DNA from: Nocardioides sp. WS12
GTDB taxonomy: Bacteria; Actinomycetota; Actinomycetes; Propionibacteriales; Nocardioidaceae
Length of the DNA: 64,000 bases
Reading direction: 5' to 3'
Assembly (NCBI RefSeq): GCF_014108865.1
Contig: NZ_CP053928.1
Span: forward strand, 1,240,001-1,304,000
Part shown: positions 58,234 to 64,000 of the stretch, one piece after another
How positions within the stretch are numbered: position 1 is the first letter of the stretch
Layout: the number at the start of each line of letters is the position of its first letter
Notes under the pieces: model-generated
Databases searched by the model: none
Seen by the model: the letters and a program-made list of their open reading frames with translations, nothing else
Told to the model about the DNA's origin: nothing
Program-made: the position numbers and the translations under genes

Positions 58234-59460
58234 ATGTCCAACAAGGTCATCGTTGACTTCGACCACCACTCGCCCGAAGTGGCGAAGCAGGGTGTCGATG
58301 CGTGGAACGCGCTGAGAGAAGCATCCCCGATTGCGTACTCCTCAAAGCACGGCGGCTTCTGGGTTGTCAGCGACTACGAAGGTGTCGCCGAGGTGGCCCG
58401 CAATGACACGGACTTCTCGAGTAATCACGACGTCGAGAACGACCGCCAGGCGGGCTGCGGCATCATGATTCCGCCGACTTCGCAGCGGTTTGCGCCGATC
58501 GAGTACGACCCGCCGCTCCATGGCGCCATGCGCAAGTTGCTGCTCCCCTGGTTCTCGCGAAGCAAGGCCGATGATCTCGAACCCGTCGTCCGTCAGGCAG
58601 CTACCGTGGCGATCGACCGGTTTATCGAGACTGGTGTGTGCGACCTGGTGCATGACTTCGCCTCCGAGGTCCCTGCCGTCGCGACTCTCGCGCTCTACAA
58701 CATGGAGCACGTGGATGCCAAGATGTATGCGCAGACTTTCCACATGCACATGTACGCCGCGTCGGATCCCGACGTGCACCACCAGGTCATCGAGAACATG
58801 GCGATCATCGACGCCGACGTCGAGGCCATGATCGACGACAGGCGCCGCTCGCCGCGTGAGAACGACATCGTTTCCGCTCTGGTCCATTCAGAAGTCCTGG
58901 GTGAGCAGCTCACGGTGCAGCAGATCAAGGACAACATGCGAGCGCTACTCGGCGGCGGCCTTGACACGACGGCGAGCCTGACCGCGACGACGCTTGCATG
59001 GCTGGGCCAGAACCCCGATGCCATTCAACGCTTGAGGGATGAACCCGACCTCTACGTCACCGCGACTGAAGAGTTCCTGCGCTGCTTCGCGCCAACGCCG
59101 GCGCTGTCCAGGACCATGAAGAACGAATACGACATGCGCGGGAACATCTTCGCTCCCGGTGAGCGCGTCATGATGTCCTGGCTCGGCGCGAACCATGATC
59201 CGCAAGAGTTCGAAGACCCCGACCAGGTCAACCTTGAGCGTGTGCCGAACAGGCACACGTCATTCGGGATTGGTGCGCACCGTTGTATCGGCTCGCACTT
59301 CGCGCGCATGGAGTTCGAGATCCTGATCCAGGAGGTCCTGAACCGCCTCCCTGACTTCAAGATCGACTATGAGCGCGCCCAGAAGTACCCGAGCCTCGGA
59401 ATCATGAACGGCTACATCAACCTTCCGGCGACTTTTACGCCCGGTCCACGAGTCCAGTGA
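58234..59460 (+). CDS. Cytochrome P450
   Basis: A 408-residue soluble P450: IEYDPPLHGAMRKLLLPWFSRS (C helix), ALLGGGLDTTASLTATTL (I helix), EEFLR (K helix), FGIGAHRCIGSHFAR with haem Cys about 351. It resembles CYPs that hydroxylate terpenoids or alicyclic compounds. The ferredoxin gene 34 bases downstream and the ferredoxin reductase at 52461 complete a class I electron chain. Substrate not predictable. Confidence 0.9.
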   Translation: MSNKVIVDFDHHSPEVAKQGVDAWNALREASPIAYSSKHGGFWVVSDYEGVAEVARNDTDFSSNHDVENDRQAGCGIMIPPTSQRFAPIEYDPPLHGAMRKLLLPWFSRSKADDLEPVVRQAATVAIDRFIETGVCDLVHDFASEVPAVATLALYNMEHVDAKMYAQTFHMHMYAASDPDVHHQVIENMAIIDADVEAMIDDRRRSPRENDIVSALVHSEVLGEQLTVQQIKDNMRALLGGGLDTTASLTATTLAWLGQNPDAIQRLRDEPDLYVTATEEFLRCFAPTPALSRTMKNEYDMRGNIFAPGERVMMSWLGANHDPQEFEDPDQVNLERVPNRHTSFGIGAHRCIGSHFARMEFEILIQEVLNRLPDFKIDYERAQKYPSLGIMNGYINLPATFTPGPRVQ

Positions 59461-59494
59461 ACCGGATGACCACGGAACTGAACGGAGACGGAGC

Positions 59495-59698
59495 ATGACG
59501 CCCCGCAGAGTGAGTGTCGATGGTGCCCGCTGCCAGGGTCATGCGCGTTGTGTCGCCCTTGCGCCGCAACTCTTCGACATCGCGGATGACAGCGAGAATG
59601 CGCATGTCCTCAACAACGGTGAGGTTACGGACTCTCTTGTCGAGACCGCCCAACTCGCTGTCGGTGTCTGTCCTGAGCGGGCGGTCGTCTTCCAGTAG
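59495..59698 (+). CDS. [3Fe-4S] ferredoxin for the adjacent P450
   Basis: A 67-residue single-cluster ferredoxin (CQGHARCVALAPQLFDIADD...GVCPERAVVFQ) with Cys in the CxxxxxC...CP pattern. It is placed 34 bases after the P450 gene and followed by a hairpin, so the two form one transcript. Confidence 0.88.
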   Translation: MTPRRVSVDGARCQGHARCVALAPQLFDIADDSENAHVLNNGEVTDSLVETAQLAVGVCPERAVVFQ

Positions 59699-59722
59699 GT
59701 GAGCGGGGCGCGTCGGTCCGCC

Positions 59723-59754
59723 GAGGTGGGATCGCGACGCGCGCCGCCCACCTC
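59723..59754. terminator. Hairpin terminator after P450-ferredoxin
   Basis: GAGGTGGG (59723-59730) pairs with CCCACCTC (59747-59754); the loop can form a further CGCG stem. TTCCTT follows. It separates the ferredoxin from the converging LuxR gene. Confidence 0.7.
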
Positions 59755-59787
59755 TTCCTTGCCTGGGTGTCACGCTGGGAGCGTTGA

Positions 59788-62115
59788 TCAGCCCCGATCC
59801 GGGAGTTCAGCAACCCAGCGGGCGATCTGCTTGCGGCTGGTGAACTTCAGTTTCGCCAGAATGTGCGCAACGTGCGTTTCGGCCGTACGTGGCGAGATCA
59901 CCAAGACGTCTGCGATCTGCCTGTCTGTGAGACCTTTTCGCACCAACTCGGCGATCTCGACCTCCCGTGGCGTGAGGTCGGTCTGGCTCGACTCCCCACC
60001 GGTCCTCTTGGCGGAGGTCGTGACGTCGTTCAATGCCAGTTCGATCGCTGCGTCGTGATCGAGCAGGTGTCCCTGAGCAGTCGCCCTTGCGAGGGTCTCC
60101 CGACTCAGCTTGGCCGCCACTCCGGAGACGCACGCCTGATGCGGAATGTCCAAGCCGGGCAGGACGACGGTTGATGTCTCGACCCGGTCCCACTCGTTCT
60201 GGGCTGCCCCGAGCAGTTTCGCGGCCCGTTCAGGGTCTGTCTCGGCGAAGGTCCAGGCGCTGAGTTCGAGCCCTACCGCCATTCCGAGCCGGTCGGTGAT
60301 TGATCGCGTCAAGGGGAGGCTGACCCGCAACAGGGCCTTCGCCTCTTCGACATCTCCGCGCATCCAATGGGCCAGTGCTGCTTCCCACAGGATCCACGAG
60401 CGTTGCCAGGTCTCGCCGGCTGCCTCCGTGATGGTGTGGCCGACGCGGTAACACTCGAGCGCTCCATCGATGTCGTCCAGGACGATTCGGTTCAATGCGA
60501 GGAGGCTGCTGCTCAGCGCCAGTTCTGAGCCCTTGCCCGTCGCCCGGAACGCCCGAACGGCCTCGTCCAACAGCGGGTCGGCTCGTGCATAGTCGAAGGA
60601 GAACAGGGCGACCAGACCTTCAGCCTGCTTGAGCAGCGCCTGAGCCTCGTCGTCCAACTGGCTCGCAAGAAGCTTGGCCTCGGATAGGTGGATGTCGGCG
60701 GTATCCATGTCGCCCTGGATCGACGCCAACCAGCAGGCTGCGCGGAGGCCCGTGAACCTGATGGCCGGGTCGCTTGAAGGGGCAGCGAGCAGCCGCTCGA
60801 TGAGCCTGCGGTTCTGGCGGACCTGACCCTCGATGAGGCCAAACTCCATGAGTGGCGCCACCGTCATGATGCCGATGTCAGTGTCAGGCGCCGAGGACGC
60901 GCACTGCTCAATCGCCTCCCGGATGTTCGAGCTCTCCCTCCTGAGGCGATGGATCCAGTCTCGCTGGCGTTCGCTCATCCACGCCTGACGGGCACGCTGG
61001 ACCAGATCGGCGTAGAAGGTCAGGTACTTGCGCCGGAGTTCCTCCTCATTGCCGATACTTTCCAACTTGAGAAGTCCGCGATGTCTGATCGGGGAAAGCA
61101 TCCGGAAGCGACTCGAAGATTCGTACCGAACCGTGATCAGGATCGACTTCTCAATGAGTGACGCCAAGGTGTCGGTGACCGGCCGAAGATCGGCGGGGTC
61201 TGAGCACACAGCCTTGGCAGCGTCCAGTTCAAATCCGTCCGGGAAGACGGATGCCTTGGCCCAGAGTTCCTGCTCCGCGGGCGTGCACAGGTCGAAACTC
61301 CATTCGATGCATGCCGCCATGGTGCTCTGTCGGTGAGGAGCGGTGCGGCTTCCGCGGCTGAGCAGCTCCCACTGGCTTGAAAGCTGTTGATCGAGCTCAG
61401 CGGGGGAGAGCGTGGTGAGTCGGGCGACGGCGAGCTCGATGGCGAGAGGGATACCTTCGAGTTTCCGACACACCGCAGCCACCGAGGAGGCGTTCTGATC
61501 GGTGAGCTCGAAGTCCGGAGACACGGCTCGTGCCCGATCCACGAAAAGCCGGATTGCTTCGAACCTCTCGACAGTCGACGGATCCAGCGCATCTGGGCTT
61601 GGCAGACTCAGGGAGGCAACGGGGTAGATGGCCTCGCCATCAATTCGCAACGCTTCGCGGCTTGTCGCGAGAATGTGGAGGTCAGGACATTGGCGAAGCA
61701 GCACCTCTGCGACCGTCGCCGACGCGTCGATGAGGTGCTCGCAGTTGTCGAGAAGAAGCAGCGAGGAACGGGTCTTGAGGTAGTCAATGACTGCCTGGAT
61801 GGCTGGTTGCGACGAGCGCTCGAGCAGACCCAGGGTCGCAGCGATCATGTCCGGGACGCTGTTGGGGTCGCTCGCAGCACCCAGGGCGACGAAGTGGACC
61901 CCGTCGACGTAGGTGTCCTTCAGGTCAGCCGCCGCGCGGAATGCGAGGCGCGTCTTCCCGATTCCGCCGAAGCCGGTCAGCGTAAGCAACCGCGATCCAA
62001 CCAACAGTTCACTTACGCGCGCCAGATCTGACTCGCGGCCAACGAAGCTGGTCAGTTCCGCAGGCAGCGAGTAGCCCGCCCGTCGACCCGCGGTCGACTC
62101 CCACATGTGTCGCAT
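59788..62115 (-). CDS. Large ATP-binding LuxR-family regulator
   Basis: A protein of about 775 residues. The N-terminal part is an AAA/NB-ARC-type ATPase (FVGRESDLARVSELL; Walker A GFGGIGKTRLA; Walker B SLLLLDNCEHL; ATSREALRIDGE), the middle is helical repeat sequence, and the C-terminus is a LuxR helix-turn-helix (LTPREVEIAELVRKGLTDRQIADVLVISPRTAETHVAHILAKL). Starts at 62139, 62115 or 62106 are possible; 62115 is a compromise. It is divergent from the aldehyde dehydrogenase by about 640 bases and may control genes on either side. Confidence 0.85.
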   Translation of the reverse strand: MRHMWESTAGRRAGYSLPAELTSFVGRESDLARVSELLVGSRLLTLTGFGGIGKTRLAFRAAADLKDTYVDGVHFVALGAASDPNSVPDMIAATLGLLERSSQPAIQAVIDYLKTRSSLLLLDNCEHLIDASATVAEVLLRQCPDLHILATSREALRIDGEAIYPVASLSLPSPDALDPSTVERFEAIRLFVDRARAVSPDFELTDQNASSVAAVCRKLEGIPLAIELAVARLTTLSPAELDQQLSSQWELLSRGSRTAPHRQSTMAACIEWSFDLCTPAEQELWAKASVFPDGFELDAAKAVCSDPADLRPVTDTLASLIEKSILITVRYESSSRFRMLSPIRHRGLLKLESIGNEEELRRKYLTFYADLVQRARQAWMSERQRDWIHRLRRESSNIREAIEQCASSAPDTDIGIMTVAPLMEFGLIEGQVRQNRRLIERLLAAPSSDPAIRFTGLRAACWLASIQGDMDTADIHLSEAKLLASQLDDEAQALLKQAEGLVALFSFDYARADPLLDEAVRAFRATGKGSELALSSSLLALNRIVLDDIDGALECYRVGHTITEAAGETWQRSWILWEAALAHWMRGDVEEAKALLRVSLPLTRSITDRLGMAVGLELSAWTFAETDPERAAKLLGAAQNEWDRVETSTVVLPGLDIPHQACVSGVAAKLSRETLARATAQGHLLDHDAAIELALNDVTTSAKRTGGESSQTDLTPREVEIAELVRKGLTDRQIADVLVISPRTAETHVAHILAKLKFTSRKQIARWVAELPDRG

Positions 62116-62139
62116 CCCCTGCAGTCTAATAGGTAACAT

Positions 62140-62764
62140 TGTTTAAATATCCAGACCGGGCTCGTCGCAATTTCCCGGGCTGACCTTCCACTGTCTGCTC
62201 TCCTCCGCAGGGGGCGACGAGATGCTCCAAGTCCGACGCACCAAGGCCTCCGAGGGGTGCAAGTGATCGTGGGCCGGGAGAATCGCGAAGCCCTCCCCCG
62301 CGCTGCTTGAGCCGGTTCGTATTCTTCCGGCCTTTCGGTCCCGGTGGTCCCGCTGGGGTACGTACGTACACGTAATTCATGTGGCGCGCGTTACAAATCA
62401 GTACCGGGTTCGACCTCAGGTTCGTTGACATGAATCCGGGTCCAGATGACAGTTCTCTTACGCCGTAAGCGGCCCGGAAGACGGCCTGAAGCAGATCCAG
62501 AGACTCTGCGGAACTCATGCGGACTTCGATGGCCCGGACCCTGGCAGCTCCCCACAGGAAGCCGCTGCGGAACAGCCGTCCGAAGAGCAGGACGGCCGGC
62601 TCAGGTCGTCGCCGCTGGATGCGGAACCTGCCACCAATGGCCGACCGCAGCTGGCTGACGACGGCCCCAGGGGCCCGGATGGGGTCCTGTCCTGCCCGCG
62701 GCCCTACTGACCGCTGCCGGACCGGGCGACGCAGAGCAATGCTCTACCAAAGAGAGGCACAGGA
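62140..62764. other. Long intergenic region with palindromes
   Basis: No convincing gene is present. The region contains the perfect palindrome GTACGTACGTAC (62358-62369) and, nearby, GTAATT...GTTAC. Upstream of the LuxR gene there is an AT-rich stretch (TTTAAATA). These are candidate control sites of the two divergent genes. Confidence 0.45.
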
Positions 62765-64000
62765 ATGCACAACCGGAACGAAATCTACGTCAATGGCGCC
62801 TGGGTTCGTCCCCACGGCACAGACAGGCTCGAGGTGATCAACTCCGCGACCGAAGAGGTTATCGGCACGATCCCCGACTGCAACCCGGTAGACGTGGATG
62901 CCGCGGTCGCCGCGGCACGCGCCGCGTTCGACTCCTGGTCCACGACGCCGGTTGCTGATCGCGTCAAGTGCCTCAACCTGATCGCTGAGGGGCTCGCCGC
63001 CCGCGGCGAGACGTTGGGTGACCTGCTCTCAGCAGAAGTCGGCATGCCCGTACTCATGGCCCGGCAGATCCAGGTCGGCTTCGCGTCGGCGATCTTTGCC
63101 GCTACGGCCTCGGTCCTGGAAAACTACGAAGCCGAACAGACGTTGGGGAAATCGCTGATCGTTCGCGAGCCTGTCGGCGTCGTTGCTGCCATCACCCCTT
63201 GGAACTTCCCTCTCCAGCAGAGTTCCGCCAAGGTCGCACTGGCCTTGGCTGCTGGGTGCACCGTCGTGCTCAAGCCGAGCGAGATCACACCGTTGGGCGT
63301 CTGCGTCCTCGCCGAGGTCATTGACGAAGTCGGCCTGCCGCCGGGTGTCTTCAACCTGGTCCTCGGCTCAGGGCCGGGGGTGGGAGAAGCACTCGTGGCG
63401 CATCCCGACGTCGACATGGTGACGTTCACCGGATCTACCCGGGCCGGCAAGCGTGTTCAGCAGCTGGCTGCGGAGACGGTGAAGCGGGTGACGCTCGAAC
63501 TTGGCGGCAAGAGCCCCAACGTGCTCCTCGAGGACGCTGATCTTCCTGCGGCGGTGACGAACGCGGTCCACAAGGCCTACTTCAACTCGGGGCAGACGTG
63601 CTCCGCATTGACCCGGCTGATTGTGCCGCGGTCCAGGCTTGCCGAGGTCGAGGAGCTTGCCAAGCAGGTGGCCGAGTCGATCCCCATGGGTGACCCGACG
63701 TCGGAGACGTCTGTTCTGGGCCCCCTGGTCTCCGACCTCCAGCGTGAACGGGTTCGCGGATACATCCGAACGGGGATCGAGGAGGGCGCGAAGCTCATCA
63801 CCGGTGGCCCGGAGGCGCCAGAAGGCCTGGAACGTGGTTACTACGTCCGCGCCACCATCTTCTCGGAGGTCACCACTGCGATGACCATCCACAAGGAGGA
63901 GATCTTCGGGCCGGTTCTGGCGATCGAGCCGTACGACACGGAGGCGGAAGCGATCGAGATCGCCAACGACACGATCTACGGACTCGCGGGGGCAGTCTGG
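62765..64000 (+). CDS. Aldehyde dehydrogenase, partial (runs off window)
   Basis: Four hundred and twelve codons are present, lacking roughly the last 60. Motifs are [37 protein letters not shown] with general base Glu245, GQTC with nucleophile Cys279, and [17 protein letters not shown]-dependent oxidation of an aldehyde to acid is expected, likely the step after the mycofactocin-coupled alcohol dehydrogenase. A GAGAGG ribosome site lies upstream of ATG 62765. Confidence 0.9.
   Translation, partial: MHNRNEIYVNGAWVRPHGTDRLEVINSATEEVIGTIPDCNPVDVDAAVAAARAAFDSWSTTPVADRVKCLNLIAEGLAARGETLGDLLSAEVGMPVLMARQIQVGFASAIFAATASVLENYEAEQTLGKSLIVREPVGVVAAITPWNFPLQQSSAKVALALAAGCTVVLKPSEITPLGVCVLAEVIDEVGLPPGVFNLVLGSGPGVGEALVAHPDVDMVTFTGSTRAGKRVQQLAAETVKRVTLELGGKSPNVLLEDADLPAAVTNAVHKAYFNSGQTCSALTRLIVPRSRLAEVEELAKQVAESIPMGDPTSETSVLGPLVSDLQRERVRGYIRTGIEEGAKLITGGPEAPEGLERGYYVRATIFSEVTTAMTIHKEEIFGPVLAIEPYDTEAEAIEIANDTIYGLAGAVW

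Noticed and set aside
62126..62518. Possible gene on the minus strand upstream of the LuxR gene
   Set aside because: The translation is not protein-like (Pro/Gly/Arg-rich, no domain) and overlaps AT-rich promoter sequence.

Overview
The window is high-GC, densely packed chromosomal DNA of an actinobacterium. It is most likely Nocardioidaceae (Nocardioides-like). Reasons: an IdeR-type regulator, a bacterial CYP51 operon laid out like the Mycobacterium tuberculosis Rv0763c-Rv0771 region, a mycofactocin cluster, class F sortase, F420-type LLM oxidoreductase, and copies of a short dispersed repeat (GGTTTCGA...TCAACCACC) that I recall from Nocardioides genomes. Gene identities come from reading translations and motifs; no database search was run.

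Layout. 1-7.6 kb: housekeeping and stress genes (glycosidase fragment, thioesterase-like protein, ideR, sirtuin, DUF2277, lipoprotein hydrolase, a SigE-family sigma factor coupled to a membrane beta-propeller, a saccharopine-dehydrogenase-like reductase). 7.7-13.6 kb: a cell-surface module. It holds two paralogous acidic secreted proteins with a sorting-signal-like C-terminus, a class F sortase and a 570-residue protein joining an ECF sigma factor, zinc-finger-like motif, membrane segment and extracellular domains. All four genes carry the same promoter, TGCAAG(G/A)-N16-CTC(T/C)(T/C)AC. I read this as one autoregulated regulon and consider it the most novel item. Embedded here are a DUF559-like protein and an NYN-domain protein that lack the promoter. 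13.7-19.3 kb: a 1838-residue single-chain biotin-dependent acyl-CoA carboxylase. 19.2-30.5 kb: an unknown protein and an LLM oxidoreductase, divergent from a tetR-cyp123-SDR-cyp51-ferredoxin-NTF2-ALDH-SDR-HIBADH-CMD operon whose genes nearly all overlap by 1-4 bases; then a phosphopantetheinyl transferase. 30.7-31.9 kb: a HapK-like gene running into a decayed MobF relaxase fragment, the scar of a lost conjugative element. 32.0-40.0 kb: acyl-CoA dehydrogenase, then mycofactocin biosynthesis (mftA, a 38-codon gene, mftB, C, D, E, a coupled SDR, a frameshifted mftF, divergent mftR).

40.0-64.0 kb: an accessory catabolic region. It has two MFS transporters, a LysR regulator, enoyl-CoA hydratase, several SDRs (one with the insertion typical of mycofactocin-coupled dehydrogenases), a ribose-type ABC importer with binding protein, cyclase and CMD enzymes, a ferredoxin-NADP reductase with built-in ferredoxin domain, a P450 with its own ferredoxin, NUDIX hydrolase, an orphan thioredoxin-reductase-like protein, FadR and large LuxR regulators, and an aldehyde dehydrogenase cut by the window end. 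Together these look like uptake, hydroxylation, alcohol and aldehyde oxidation, ring opening and beta-oxidation of an alicyclic or terpenoid-like compound, with mycofactocin as probable redox cofactor. The substrate cannot be named from sequence.
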